A DNA stretch of 64,000 nucleotides from CAYMEK01 sp964389305 (GCA_964389305.1 CAYMEK010000005.1:1-64000), one strand, 5' to 3'; shown: positions 17,014 to 26,209, counted from the first letter of the stretch. Notes: generated by a model not told the origin, from the letters alone. Program-made: numbers and translations.

Positions 17014-17622
17014 ATGTCTATGAAGCGACTGTATAGAACAAGCATTACGGTTTTCGCCGTCCTCATCCTGGCAGCCCTGACCGGCTGCTCGCAGCAGGGC
17101 GAGAGCACGGTCCGGAGGCAGGGACCGATGGAGTTGGGCGATCCCGGCGGCGTGAGGTCGGCGGTCGACGCCTATCCGGTGGTCGACGGCCTGCACGTCA
17201 CCGGCCAGCCCGTGGATATCGACATCCAGACCTACCGTCTACGGATCTCGGGATCCGTGGACAAGCCTTTGAGCCTGAGCTATGAACAGATCCGGGGCAT
17301 GGAGGCCGAGCGGGAGCGCATCCGGCTGGTCTGTCCCGGCTTCTTCACCGATGAAGGGTTCTGGACCGGCGTAAGGATCGGGGATCTGCTCGCCCTGGCC
17401 GGAATACAGGAAGGGGCGCGCAAGGTGTCGTTTATCAGCGCCGACGGCGGCTACCGCGCCGATATCGATCTGGATGATGCATTGGGCGAGGGCATGCTCA
17501 TTGCCTACGCCTTCGACGACAAGCCGCTAGCCAGAGTTCACGGCTACCCTCTGCGGGTGGTGGCCAAGGATCAGCCGGGAAACCGCTGGGTCAAGTGGCT
17601 GGGTGAGATCATAGTAAAGTGA
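17014..17622 (+). CDS. Molybdopterin-dependent oxidoreductase domain lipoprotein
   Basis: 202 aa from ATG 17014 (a second ATG two codons later is possible). The leader ends LILAALTGC, a lipobox, so the protein is a periplasmic lipoprotein. The remaining ~140 residues are a compact sulfite-oxidase/YedY-type molybdopterin-binding domain: YRLRISGSVDKPLSLSYEQI, Cys in IRLVCPGFF at the Mo-ligand position, then GFWTGVRIGDLL, and HGYPLRVVAKDQPGNRWVKW near the end. It is smaller than YedY and lacks a dimerisation domain. No membrane haem partner is adjacent. The substrate is unknown. Confidence 0.85.
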   Translation: MSMKRLYRTSITVFAVLILAALTGCSQQGESTVRRQGPMELGDPGGVRSAVDAYPVVDGLHVTGQPVDIDIQTYRLRISGSVDKPLSLSYEQIRGMEAERERIRLVCPGFFTDEGFWTGVRIGDLLALAGIQEGARKVSFISADGGYRADIDLDDALGEGMLIAYAFDDKPLARVHGYPLRVVAKDQPGNRWVKWLGEIIVK

Positions 17623-17734
17623 CGGGGAAGGTGCGTGATGGCAGGCCGTCAGGTCTGCCGGGCCGGGCAGTGCGGCTAGGACGGCGCGGTCTCACGCCTC
17701 TCGCGCACCACACCGGCCCCGCGGCGCGGTGCGG

Positions 17735-18073
17735 CTAAGACCGGTCCGGCTCCGAGGCGGGATTCCACAGATACTCCCGCAGATCGATCAGGCCGCTTTC
17801 CGCCACTTCTATCCCCTCCCCTTCGAGCAGCGCCTTCTGCTCCTCGAAGCCGCCGCCGGCCGGCAGGGATATCGAGCCCCGGCCGCCGATGACCCGGTGC
17901 CAGGGCAGCTTCCATTTGTCCGAACAGGAGTGCAGGATCCTGGCCACCTGACGGGAAGCGCGGTGGTTGCCGGCGCAGGCGGCAATCTGCCCGTAGGTCG
18001 CCACCCTGCCGCAGGGGATGGAGGCTATCAGCCTTATTACCGTCTCGGTAAAAGACGGCTCCGCCGGAATCAC
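17735..18073 (-). CDS. Alkyltransferase-like protein (ATL), MGMT fold without the acceptor Cys
   Basis: 112 aa with the O6-alkylguanine-transferase DNA-binding domain: CGRVATYGQIAACAGNHRASRQVARIL. The active-site motif PCHRV of the repair enzyme reads LPWHRVIGG here, with Trp for Cys. That is the mark of ATL proteins, which bind O6-alkylguanine and hand the lesion to nucleotide excision repair. Start is a GTG seven bases after a TATAAT, suggesting a leaderless message. It is divergent from the TetR gene, with overlapping promoters. Confidence 0.93.
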   Translation of the reverse strand: MIPAEPSFTETVIRLIASIPCGRVATYGQIAACAGNHRASRQVARILHSCSDKWKLPWHRVIGGRGSISLPAGGGFEEQKALLEGEGIEVAESGLIDLREYLWNPASEPDRS

Positions 18074-18079
18074 AAAAAA

Positions 18080-18107
18080 ATTATACCATCCATTGACAAA
18101 AGCTCAA
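18080..18107 (-). promoter_or_regulatory. Promoter of the ATL gene
   Basis: Minus-strand TTGAGC (18102-18107), 16 bases, perfect TATAAT (18080-18085). The -10 ends six bases from the GTG, so transcription would begin at the start codon. The region interleaves with the divergent TetR promoter. Confidence 0.65.
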
Positions 18108-18171
18108 CAAGGTGGTATTCTAATAAAAGAATGACTGTTCGTTTTTTATTTAATCTATAAAAAGAACGAAC
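18093..18171 (+). promoter_or_regulatory. Promoter and probable operator of the TetR-RND operon
   Basis: TTGACA (18093-18098), 17 bases, TATTCT (18116-18121). Just downstream, 18137-18171 is an imperfect inverted repeat whose outer arms are GTTCGTTTTT and AAAAAGAACGAAC. This is the expected place and shape for autorepression by the TetR protein encoded next. Confidence 0.65.
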
Positions 18172-18226
18172 GCTCATTTTTATTTTCAGCCAGGTTATGC
18201 GAAAAGCGCAGCCAGAAGGAGAGCAG

Positions 18227-18817
18227 GTGGTGGCCAGAATGCGGGACGAGACCAAGCGGCAGTCGATTCTCGAGTCTTCTAAGTTGCTGTTCTCTCAACG
18301 GGGCTTCTTCAACACGTCGGTAGCGGACATCGTTCGGGAGACCGGGTTCCCCGTGGGCACGATTTACACCTACTTCAAGAACAAGCAGCAGATAATGCAA
18401 AGCATCATCGAAGAGGGCTGGGAGGAATGGTACCAGCGCCTGGAGCAGGCCTGTTCCGCTCAGACCAGTCCGGAGGAAAAGATCAGGGTACTGATCGATG
18501 AGTTCATCCCCGAGCTGTTCAAGGATCTCGATCTGATCAACATCCTGCTCTCCGAGGCTATCGACTACACCCGGGTGGAGGCGAAGCTGGAGAAGCTCAC
18601 CGACCTGGTGTTCTCTCTGATCAGGCCGATCGCTCGCAGCAGGCAGAAGCTGCAGGACCTGTCCAGGGGATCTCTGCAGACCGCCTTGATCGTGTTTTTT
18701 CTCGGCATCATGGACGCCGCCAGGCTGGCCCGCAGCAGCTCGATCGGCCTCAAGGAATCCCAGATCACCGGTTTCATGAAGATGCTGGTCGACAACGTGT
18801 TCGGCATCACGCTGTAG
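18227..18817 (+). CDS. TetR/AcrR-family transcriptional regulator
   Basis: About 196 aa from GTG 18227, which has AAGGAG five bases upstream (GTG 18230 and an ATG at 18197 are alternatives). The N-terminal HTH is typical: SILESSKLLFSQRGFFNTSVADIVRETGFPVGTIYTYFKNK. The remainder is a helical ligand domain. It precedes, by 25 bases, an RND exporter, a LolA-like protein and an outer-membrane protein, and probably represses this operon until a hydrophobic ligand binds. Confidence 0.92.
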   Translation: MVARMRDETKRQSILESSKLLFSQRGFFNTSVADIVRETGFPVGTIYTYFKNKQQIMQSIIEEGWEEWYQRLEQACSAQTSPEEKIRVLIDEFIPELFKDLDLINILLSEAIDYTRVEAKLEKLTDLVFSLIRPIARSRQKLQDLSRGSLQTALIVFFLGIMDAARLARSSSIGLKESQITGFMKMLVDNVFGITL

Positions 18818-18842
18818 GTTGAAGAAAGGAGCGGTGAACTCT

Positions 18843-21254
18843 ATGGGCAAGCTGGCCGCAGCAGTTATCCGTCTTCGGATTCCCATCATCATCGTCACGG
18901 TCCTTCTCACGGCCGTGTTCGGGTACTTCGTCAAAGATATCCACATCAACCCCGATATCATCGGCTATCTTCCCGAGGACGACCCGGTGACCAAGCTGAA
19001 CACCTACATCAGCGAGAAGTACGGCGGCAGCCAGATGGCCATCGTGGCCATCGAGGACGACGACGTGTTCAGCGCGGATACCATCGGCGCCATCCAGCAC
19101 CTGACCTCGGAGTTCCAGCGCCTGGAAGGGGTGCGCTATGTAACCAGCCTGACCAACCTCATCGACATAAAGAAGGTGGATGACTGGCTGGAGGTCGGCA
19201 AGCTCATAGACGCTGGGAATCTACCCGCAGACGAGGCCGAGCTGCGGGAGCTGCGGGAATACACGCTCGGCAAGGACATGTACCGGGGCCGGCTGGTATC
19301 GGCGGACGGACGGGCCACGGTGATCGTCTGCCGGTTGAGAGAGGACGCTGACGAGCCGTACGTGGCCGGCGAGATCGAGAAAATCGTGGAACAGGCGGAT
19401 CTGAAGCAGAAGGTCTACTACGCCGGCATGCCCTTCCAGCTCACCGAGATAGGCAGCCTGGTGGCGCGGGATATGATCAAGCTGGCTCCTCTGGCGGCGC
19501 TGCTTATCCTCGGCTCCCTGTTCATCGGCCTGCGCTCCCTGCGAGGCATGCTTCTGCCCGTGCTGGCGGCCGCCATCGGCGGCGTCTGGGTGGTGGGCAT
19601 CATGAGCCTGTGCAGGGTTTCCTTCTCGGTGATCTCCAATATCATTCCGGTGGTGCTGATCGCGGTGGGCAGCGCCTACAGCATTCACGTGATCAGCAGC
19701 TTCGCCGAAACGGCCCGCGCGGGCGGCGACCGGCGCCGCCAGTCCAAGGAGGCGCTGCGCAGGGTGGCCCTGCCGGTGATCCTGGCGGCGGTCACCACCA
19801 TCGCCGGGTTCACGGCCTTCATCTTCGGTTCCTACCTGGGGATGATCAAGGAGTTCGGCATTTTCTCCGCCCTGGGCGTTTTTTTCTCCCTGGTTCTGTC
19901 TCTTACCTTCGTGCCGTCGCTGCTCTCCCTGCTCCCTCCCGCCCGGCCGGTCTGGCTGAGAAGCCGCAAAGCGTCGGCCGCGGGCCAGCTGCGAAGAGAC
20001 CGGAGGAACGCCGCGGCCGAGGCGGCTGAAAAACAGGGCCTCTTCGCCCGGGCCGGGGGCTTCGTGGTAAGGCGCCGCCGCGCGATCGTAGCCGCGGCCG
20101 CCGGGCTGGTGGCGCTCAGCATCATCGGAATGCCTCTAATCCACAGAGAGGTGGACATTCTCTCCTATTTCAGGAAAGGCACCCGCATCCGGATTTCAGA
20201 GGAGATGATGAAGGAAAGGTTCGGCGGCTCCACCACCCTCCAGATCCTGGTACGGGGCAATATCCAGGATCCCGAGGTCCTGAGGAAGATGAAGGCCATG
20301 GAGGAGCTGCTGCGCTCCCGGCCGGAGCTGCACAACGTATACTCGGTCGTCGAGCTCATCGAGGAGATGAACTACGCCATGATCGACAGGCGGAGCATTC
20401 CGGACAGCGAGGCCAAGGTCGCCAATCTCTGGTTCCTGCTGGAGGGGGAGGAGACCCTCAACCAGCTGGTCAGCGAAAACAAGGACGAGGCGGTGATCCA
20501 GGCGACGCTGGAGTCCATGAACACCAGGGTAATGTCCGAGCTGATCCAGGTGATACGGACCCGGATCGACCAGCTGGAAACCCCGGACATCTCGATGCAG
20601 CTCGGCGGCTCGCTTCTGATGTACAACGAGCTGGACAGGGCTATTACCCGCAGCCAGATCCAGAGCCTGCTCATTGCCACAGCCCTGATATTCCTCTTCA
20701 ACCTGATCCTGCTGCGTTCTGTGGCCGGCAGCCTGCTCGGCTTGATTCCCGTGGTGTTTACCCTGTTCATCCTCTTCGGCACCATGGGCCTGTCGGGCAT
20801 TCCACTGGACGTGGTCACCGTGTTGCTGGGCAGCATCTCCATCGGGGTGGGCGTCGACTACTCGATCCACTTTTTGAACCGTTTCAGGGAGGAATACCGT
20901 CTCAGCGAGCGGCGCGACCTGGCCCTGGCGAACACGCTGGGCACGACGGGAAAAGCGATAGCCATCAACATGATCACCGTCTCTCTCGGGTTCTCCTCCC
21001 TGCTGCTTGGTAGCCTTAACCCCCTGCGCCGCTTCACCCTGTTGATCGCCGTGTCCATGATCGGTTCGGGAGCCGGGGCGCTGGCGCTCCTGCCCGCGAT
21101 CATGATGATGAGCCCGGCAGGTGTTTTCCGGGCCCTGGTCGAGAAGGCCCGCCTGTTCGGAGCCGGTCTGAAGTTTTTCCGGCAGCTCAAGCCGGTCAGC
21201 GTGGACCGCGGTAAGAGGCCCAAACATCCGCATCCCAAGCAAGGAGGCAATTAG
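18843..21254 (+). CDS. RND-superfamily (MMPL/SSD) exporter
   Basis: 803 aa from ATG 18843 (AAAGGAG upstream). The layout repeats twice: one helix, a large periplasmic loop, then five helices. The first half starts AAVIRLRIPIIIVTVLLTAV and the second ARAGGFVVRRRRAIVAAAAG. Sterol-sensing-type helices (NIIPVVLIAVGSAYSIHVIS, VTVLLGSISIGVGVDYSIHF) carry the Gly/Asp-rich pattern of the HpnN/MMPL group, which exports lipids or hydrophobic compounds. With the LolA-like and outer-membrane genes it probably forms an envelope lipid-transport system. Confidence 0.92.
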   Translation: MGKLAAAVIRLRIPIIIVTVLLTAVFGYFVKDIHINPDIIGYLPEDDPVTKLNTYISEKYGGSQMAIVAIEDDDVFSADTIGAIQHLTSEFQRLEGVRYVTSLTNLIDIKKVDDWLEVGKLIDAGNLPADEAELRELREYTLGKDMYRGRLVSADGRATVIVCRLREDADEPYVAGEIEKIVEQADLKQKVYYAGMPFQLTEIGSLVARDMIKLAPLAALLILGSLFIGLRSLRGMLLPVLAAAIGGVWVVGIMSLCRVSFSVISNIIPVVLIAVGSAYSIHVISSFAETARAGGDRRRQSKEALRRVALPVILAAVTTIAGFTAFIFGSYLGMIKEFGIFSALGVFFSLVLSLTFVPSLLSLLPPARPVWLRSRKASAAGQLRRDRRNAAAEAAEKQGLFARAGGFVVRRRRAIVAAAAGLVALSIIGMPLIHREVDILSYFRKGTRIRISEEMMKERFGGSTTLQILVRGNIQDPEVLRKMKAMEELLRSRPELHNVYSVVELIEEMNYAMIDRRSIPDSEAKVANLWFLLEGEETLNQLVSENKDEAVIQATLESMNTRVMSELIQVIRTRIDQLETPDISMQLGGSLLMYNELDRAITRSQIQSLLIATALIFLFNLILLRSVAGSLLGLIPVVFTLFILFGTMGLSGIPLDVVTVLLGSISIGVGVDYSIHFLNRFREEYRLSERRDLALANTLGTTGKAIAINMITVSLGFSSLLLGSLNPLRRFTLLIAVSMIGSGAGALALLPAIMMMSPAGVFRALVEKARLFGAGLKFFRQLKPVSVDRGKRPKHPHPKQGGN

Positions 21255-21256
21255 CC

Positions 21257-21997
21257 ATGATACGAAAAATATTGTCGAGCATTGCAGTCTGTTTATTCCT
21301 GTTCTCGATCTCCGCCTGGGCGCAAACCCTGTCCGCCGGGCAGATATTGGAACGGGTCGATCAAACCATAAATGCAGCCGAAGACCAGTACATGGAAGCC
21401 ACCCTGGTCCTGATCGACAAGGATGGCAACGAGAAGACCCGGGTGATCGAGATGTACCAGAAAGGCCCCCAGCGCAGGCTGGCCCGCTTCACCGCACCGG
21501 CGGATCAGCGGGGCATCGCGGTGCTCACCCTGCCGGACGGCCTCATCTACCTGTACCTCCCGGCTTATAAAAAGGTAAAGAGAATCGCCTCCCACGTGAA
21601 GAAAAACAAGTTCGCCGGGACCGATTTCAGCTACGAAGACATGGAGGCCAGGAAGTATTCCGAGGAGTTCGACGCCACGCTGCTGCGGAGCGAAAGCGAG
21701 CACTTCGTTCTCCAGCTCGTGCCCCGCTACCCCGACAGCGAGTACTCGAAGCAGCTCATGTGGGTGCGCAAGGACAACTTCGTGCCCGAGATCACCGAGT
21801 TCTACGACCAGTCGGGAAGGCTGTACAAACGGCTGACCGGCAGCCGGATCGAGAAGATCGACGGCTACTGGATAGCCAGGGAGCAGGAGATGGTCGACCT
21901 TTCCCGTGACCACCGCACCCGTATGATCCTGCGGGATATCCGCTTCGACAGCGGTCTTTCGCAGGACATCTTCACGGAACGGTATCTGGGGCGGTAG
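21257..21997 (+). CDS. LolA-like outer-membrane lipoprotein-sorting protein
   Basis: 246 aa. A signal peptide (MIRKILSSIAVCLFLFSISAWAQ) is followed by a LolA/LolB-like half-barrel: RVDQTINAAEDQYMEATLVL, RVIEMYQKGPQRRLARFTAP, GLIYLYLPAYKKVKRI, and MWVRKDNFVPEITEFYDQSG. It starts two bases after the RND gene stop. Proteins of this group commonly accompany RND/MMPL pumps and are thought to shuttle the lipid or lipoprotein cargo across the periplasm. Confidence 0.9.
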   Translation: MIRKILSSIAVCLFLFSISAWAQTLSAGQILERVDQTINAAEDQYMEATLVLIDKDGNEKTRVIEMYQKGPQRRLARFTAPADQRGIAVLTLPDGLIYLYLPAYKKVKRIASHVKKNKFAGTDFSYEDMEARKYSEEFDATLLRSESEHFVLQLVPRYPDSEYSKQLMWVRKDNFVPEITEFYDQSGRLYKRLTGSRIEKIDGYWIAREQEMVDLSRDHRTRMILRDIRFDSGLSQDIFTERYLGR

Positions 21998-22025
21998 GCT
22001 CGGCCGGAGCCTGGAGGAGGTATAT

Positions 22026-23399
22026 ATGAGCCGGACATGTGGACCGATGTTTTTCACCGCCGCGCTCCTGCTCGCTTCCGGCCTGCAGCCGCTGGCGGCC
22101 CAGGAGCACCTGCTGGGAGGCTCCCTGCAAAGCGATTTCCGCCTGGCTCCGGGGCGGGGCTTCGACTTCCAGCATACCGGCTTCGCCCGGGCGGAGCTGC
22201 GCCTCGACCTGTTCGCGGAGCTGAAGCCCACCGAGCGGATGCGGATCTTCGCCGAGAGCTGGCTGACCTCGGCCTGGCGCTTCCCGCAGGGTGAAGAGAA
22301 CGTCGATTTCGGCCTCGACAATCCTTTCGGCTACGATGAGCTGCTGCCGCTTCAGATCGTGCTCCGCGAGGCCTACGTGGATCTGTACGGCTTTCCCCAT
22401 GAGAGTGTCGACCTGCGGGCGGGCAGGCAGAGGATCCCCTGGGGCAGCGCCGACAAGATCAGCGTGCTCGACAACCTCAATCCGGACGATCTGGAGGATT
22501 TCTGGGATTTCGGGCGTCACCTGCCCTCGGAGGCCCTGAAGTGCACCTGGTACAACCGCTTCTTTTCCCTGGAAGCGGTGTACCTCCCCCTGTTCAAGCC
22601 CGCCGTGCTGCCCGAGGGGGCCGGGGGCCTGTTCGAGCCGGCGCTCCCCGACCTCCCGGGCCTGGAACTTTCCGAGCTGGTGATGAACTACTCACTGCCC
22701 GGCGACGATTTCCTGGCCAACGCCAGCCTGGGGGCCCGGCTGTCCGCCAACATCCTCGGTTGGGACCTGGCCGCGAGCTACGTCTACGGCCGGCAGGACT
22801 TTCCGGCCGTGGCCGAGGTCACCGGCACGTGGGTCGTCGCACCTACTGATGTAAAGATCGAAATAGACACCTTCTACCCTCGTCAGCACATAGCCGGGCT
22901 CGACCTGATCGGCGAGCTGTTCGGGCTCGGTCTCTGGGCCGAGGCGGCGCTGTTCTTTCCCGACTACAGCACCGTGACCGACATGACCGGGATCTTTGGC
23001 TCGCGCTCCGAAGAGGAGGCCGAGTGCTACCTCAAGGCCGTTGCCGGCCTGGACTACACCTTCTCCTTCGGTCCCTACCTCAACGTGCAGTACGCCCACG
23101 GGCTGCCCTTCGAGAGCAGCCGGGAAGAGGTGGAGGATTACCTGCTGCTCGGTGTAGAGTGGCAGCTTCCGGGCGGGAAGCTCAAGCTCGGCCCCCTCGC
23201 CCTGGCCTTCGAGGTAGACCGGTTCGACGATATCGGGGATAGCTGGGGCGTGCTGATCAACCCGGAGCTGTCTTTCAAGCCCTTCGACAACGCCGAGATC
23301 ACCGCCGGCCTGCGCTGGCTCGAGGGAGCCGGGGGCACCACCTTCGCCCTCGCCAAGGACGGCAACGAGCTGTACCTGAAGGGGAAGTTCAGCTTCTGA
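22026..23399 (+). CDS. Outer-membrane beta-barrel protein (DUF1302-like)
   Basis: 457 aa with a signal peptide ending PLAAQEH. Alternating amphipathic strands, a VDLRAGRQRIPWGSADKISV segment like DUF1302/porin proteins, and a terminal Phe (KGKFSF) as required by the BAM machinery support an outer-membrane barrel. It lies 28 bases after the LolA-like gene with GGAGG ahead of the start, completing an RND, carrier, outer-membrane set. This supports a diderm envelope. Confidence 0.85.
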   Translation: MSRTCGPMFFTAALLLASGLQPLAAQEHLLGGSLQSDFRLAPGRGFDFQHTGFARAELRLDLFAELKPTERMRIFAESWLTSAWRFPQGEENVDFGLDNPFGYDELLPLQIVLREAYVDLYGFPHESVDLRAGRQRIPWGSADKISVLDNLNPDDLEDFWDFGRHLPSEALKCTWYNRFFSLEAVYLPLFKPAVLPEGAGGLFEPALPDLPGLELSELVMNYSLPGDDFLANASLGARLSANILGWDLAASYVYGRQDFPAVAEVTGTWVVAPTDVKIEIDTFYPRQHIAGLDLIGELFGLGLWAEAALFFPDYSTVTDMTGIFGSRSEEEAECYLKAVAGLDYTFSFGPYLNVQYAHGLPFESSREEVEDYLLLGVEWQLPGGKLKLGPLALAFEVDRFDDIGDSWGVLINPELSFKPFDNAEITAGLRWLEGAGGTTFALAKDGNELYLKGKFSF

Positions 23400-23423
23400 G
23401 CCGAGGGCGCATTGGCCAAAGGT

Positions 23424-23456
23424 GTATTGACGGCGTATTAACGGCGTATTGATCGA
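23424..23456 (+). repeat. Three-copy 11-bp tandem repeat
   Basis: Units GTATTGACGGC (23424-23434), GTATTAACGGC (23435-23445) and a degenerate GTATTGATCGA (23446-23456) lie in the gap between two convergent genes. No hairpin terminator is visible there. Confidence 0.7.
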
Positions 23457-23490
23457 AGGGGAAATTCCTCAGGAACGCTTCGATCCGGCG

Positions 23491-24369
23491 TTAAAGCAGG
23501 CCCATCTCCTTGAACTCGCTCTCGACCCGTTCGGCGAGGGAACACGGGATATCCTGGTAGGGAGCCCTCGGATGGCCCGGGTGAAGCCCTCTCATCCGCA
23601 GGACGGCGTAGGTCATGGTCAGGGTCGGGCCGTACTTCAGGATCGCACGCGCCTTGATGACTCGTAGCTGATACTCACCGGTTTTCAGCGGATCGCCCCT
23701 CTGCCAGGTCTTATAAAACTCCGACATAAACTCCGGAAAGACGTTCGCCAGGCCTGAGATCACCCCGCTGGCACCCGCGTCGAGCGCCGGCGCTGCTATG
23801 GCTTCCGTTCCCACGATGAATATGAAACCCGGCCTTTTGACTTTGAGAAGATACATGTAGAAATTGACCAGATCGAAGGCCGAATCCTTGACCCCCGCCA
23901 GACCCTCGTCGGCCAGGGTCGCCAGCAGGTCCGCCGAAACGGGGTTACCCGACAGCCCCGGATTGTTGTACAGAAAAACCGGAATATCCACCGCCTGTAT
24001 CAACGCCCGGTAGTGGTTCAGTAACTGCTCCGGGGTATACTTGTAGTAGTAAGGGGGAATGGCGCCTACCCCGTCGGCCCCGATGGACTGGGCATGCTTG
24101 GCCAGCTCTACGGTTTGGGCGGTGTTCACCGCGCCCACGTGCACAATGACGCGGCAAGAGCCCTTTTCTTCCATGACGATCTCGGCCACGCGTTTGCGTT
24201 CCTCCACGGTCATCAGCGGGCCGCTGCCGTAGGTGCCGCAAGGATAAAAACCATCGACGAACCGGGCCTGGAAACGCACGATCTCGCGCTGGGCGGCTTC
24301 ATCCAGCTTCCCCTCCTCGGTGAAACAGGTAATAACAGGTGGAATGATTCCTTTCAACTCTTCAGACAT
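23491..24369 (-). CDS. DapA-family class I aldolase/lyase (copy 1)
   Basis: 292 aa (beta/alpha)8 protein of the dihydrodipicolinate synthase / N-acetylneuraminate lyase family. Schiff-base Lys is in AGVKDSAFD, the catalytic Tyr in FLYNNPG. The phosphate-loop position reads CGTYGSGPLM instead of the TTGE of true DapA, so a 2-oxo-acid aldolase role, releasing pyruvate, is likelier than lysine synthesis. It is the last gene of the ten-gene leftward operon and a paralogue of the gene at 28641. Confidence 0.9.
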   Translation of the reverse strand: MSEELKGIIPPVITCFTEEGKLDEAAQREIVRFQARFVDGFYPCGTYGSGPLMTVEERKRVAEIVMEEKGSCRVIVHVGAVNTAQTVELAKHAQSIGADGVGAIPPYYYKYTPEQLLNHYRALIQAVDIPVFLYNNPGLSGNPVSADLLATLADEGLAGVKDSAFDLVNFYMYLLKVKRPGFIFIVGTEAIAAPALDAGASGVISGLANVFPEFMSEFYKTWQRGDPLKTGEYQLRVIKARAILKYGPTLTMTYAVLRMRGLHPGHPRAPYQDIPCSLAERVESEFKEMGLL

Positions 24370-24403
24370 GATCTTCCTCCTCCTCTCCTTTCATCGACAG
24401 TAC

Positions 24404-25384
24404 TCAGGGCTTCAACCGAACCCCGGGATTCAAGAGATTCTCATGGATGTTACCGGACATGACAGCAATAATCGTCTCGGCACAGCTGCGGTCCATCCGC
24501 TCCATCGCTTCGTAGGTGTAGGCGGCGATATGCGGGGTGGCAAACACATTGTCCAGCCGCAGCAGCGGACTACGCTGCGGAGGTTCGGCGGTGAAGACGT
24601 CGAGCGCGGCCCCGGCGATGGTTCCGGCCTGCAGATGCCTGTACAACGCCGCCTCGTCGATCAGCTCGCCCCTGGCCACGTTCACCAGGTAGGCGGTTTT
24701 TTTCATGAGCTTCAGCTCCCTGTCGGCAATCATCATCCTGGTCTGCTCTATTAGCGGCACGTGCAGGGTGACGACATCCGACTCGACCAGCAGCTCAGTA
24801 AGCGGCACGTATCGAAACCGAAGCCTGGCTGCCAGAGGCTCGTCGGCGGCGACATCGTACGCCAGCACCCGGGTGCCGAATCCCCACAGCCGCTCGATCA
24901 CCTTCCTGCCGATGCGCCCCGTTCCTACCACGCCCACGGTCAGCCCGCCCAGCTCGTGCCCCACGAAGCGATCCCAGCCGCCCGCCTTGGTGGAGTTGCC
25001 GGCTTTGCAGATACCGCGTAAAACCACCAGCATCATGGCCACGCACAGGTCGGCGACCGCCTCCGTATTAGCGCCCGGTGTACTGGCCACCAGGATACCC
25101 AGCTCGGTTGCGGCATCGATATCGATGTTGTCCACGCCGACTCCGTGCTTCATGACCATCCGCAGCCGCCCGGAGGCCCTCAGAACGTCCCTGTCGATGG
25201 GCTCGGCGCCGCACACGATTACCTCCGGGTTCTCGCCCGCCAGGATCCGGCCGAGCTTCCGCTCGTCGAGAGGCCTCTGCTCGGCCGGGATCCTGATCAG
25301 CTCGAATCCGGAACGGCTCAAGATTTCAATCCCGGTCTTGGCGATCGTCCCAAAAGACCGGGAGCCCACCAGGATACGCTTCAT
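24404..25384 (-). CDS. D-isomer-specific 2-hydroxyacid dehydrogenase
   Basis: 326 aa from ATG 25384 (GGAGG seven bases upstream). NAD-binding GVVGTGRIGRKVIERLWGFG, substrate-binding Arg in YLVNVARGELIDEAAL, and the catalytic His region FATPHIAAYTYEAMERMD are all visible. The N-terminal half resembles phosphoglycerate dehydrogenase without the ACT domain. In this locus it may reduce or oxidise a hydroxy-acid formed by aldolase cleavage and aldehyde oxidation (glycolate- or lactate-like), which is inference. Confidence 0.92.
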   Translation of the reverse strand: MKRILVGSRSFGTIAKTGIEILSRSGFELIRIPAEQRPLDERKLGRILAGENPEVIVCGAEPIDRDVLRASGRLRMVMKHGVGVDNIDIDAATELGILVASTPGANTEAVADLCVAMMLVVLRGICKAGNSTKAGGWDRFVGHELGGLTVGVVGTGRIGRKVIERLWGFGTRVLAYDVAADEPLAARLRFRYVPLTELLVESDVVTLHVPLIEQTRMMIADRELKLMKKTAYLVNVARGELIDEAALYRHLQAGTIAGAALDVFTAEPPQRSPLLRLDNVFATPHIAAYTYEAMERMDRSCAETIIAVMSGNIHENLLNPGVRLKP

Positions 25385-25400
25385 CGTTCCTCCAGAATCC

Positions 25401-26198
25401 TCATTTGGCTTCATCGCCCCGCAGCCGGGCTTTCCACGGATGCTCGACAATCATCGTGCCGCCGTCCACCCGTACCGTCTCGCCGGTAATGAAGGAGGAG
25501 CGGCTGCTGCACAGGAACAGCACGGTTTCGGCAATGTTCGCCGGATCGCCGAAGCGGTTCAGGGCGATGTGCCGGAGCTTTTCCTCGCCCCGCTCCGCGA
25601 TGAGCTCTTCGGTCATCGGGGTGCGCGTCACGCCGGGAGCATAGCCGTTCACCCGAATACCGTATGGAGCCGCCTCGGCGGCCAGTACTCTCGTCAACAT
25701 CTCCACGCCCGCCTTGGAGATACAGTAGGCGGACAGACCCACGTCCGGCATCCCGGCGCTTACGGAGCTGGCATTGACGATGACTCCTCCGCCGGCTGCC
25801 TTCATGTAGGGAAGCACCGCCTGGCAGCACAGGTAGACGCCGGTCAGGTTCACCGCGATAATGCGGTCCCAGGTTTCCAGGCCCATCTCTTCGATCCTGG
25901 CCCTGCCGACGATCCCTGCGTTGTTGACCAGAATGTCTATCCGGCCGAAGGCGCCGGCGCATCGCCGCACCGCTTCGGTTACGCTCTCCTGTTTGCTGAC
26001 ATCGATTGCCTGTCCCAAAGCCCTGCCCGCCCCCTCCCGGTCGATCCCGGCGGCCGCCCGCTCGACCTCCCTGCCGCTTACGTCGGCCAGGAATACAACA
26101 GCACCTTCCGAGTACAGCCTCCCGGCGACGGCCAACCCGATTCCCCGGGCGGCACCGGTAACAATGGCGACTCTGCTCTCCAGCTCTCCGGAGACCAT
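25401..26198 (-). CDS. SDR-family dehydrogenase (copy 1)
   Basis: 265 aa from ATG 26198; a GTG at 26213 overlapping the previous stop is an alternative start. TGAARGIG cofactor loop, NNAGIVG, catalytic Ser in NASSVSAGM, and YCISK (Tyr-X3-Lys) define a classical short-chain dehydrogenase. The Asp after the second strand (LADVSGREV) favours NAD. The C-terminus keeps the DGG motif near IVEHPW. It sits next to a second SDR in the same operon. A sugar, polyol or lactone-forming oxidation is likely. Confidence 0.92.
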   Translation of the reverse strand: MVSGELESRVAIVTGAARGIGLAVAGRLYSEGAVVFLADVSGREVERAAAGIDREGAGRALGQAIDVSKQESVTEAVRRCAGAFGRIDILVNNAGIVGRARIEEMGLETWDRIIAVNLTGVYLCCQAVLPYMKAAGGGVIVNASSVSAGMPDVGLSAYCISKAGVEMLTRVLAAEAAPYGIRVNGYAPGVTRTPMTEELIAERGEEKLRHIALNRFGDPANIAETVLFLCSSRSSFITGETVRVDGGTMIVEHPWKARLRGDEAK

Positions 26199-26209
26199 CC
26201 GTGTGCTCT

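Noticed and set aside
23400..23490. CRISPR or satellite from the 11-bp repeats
   Set aside because: Only three short units without spacers; a simple tandem duplication.
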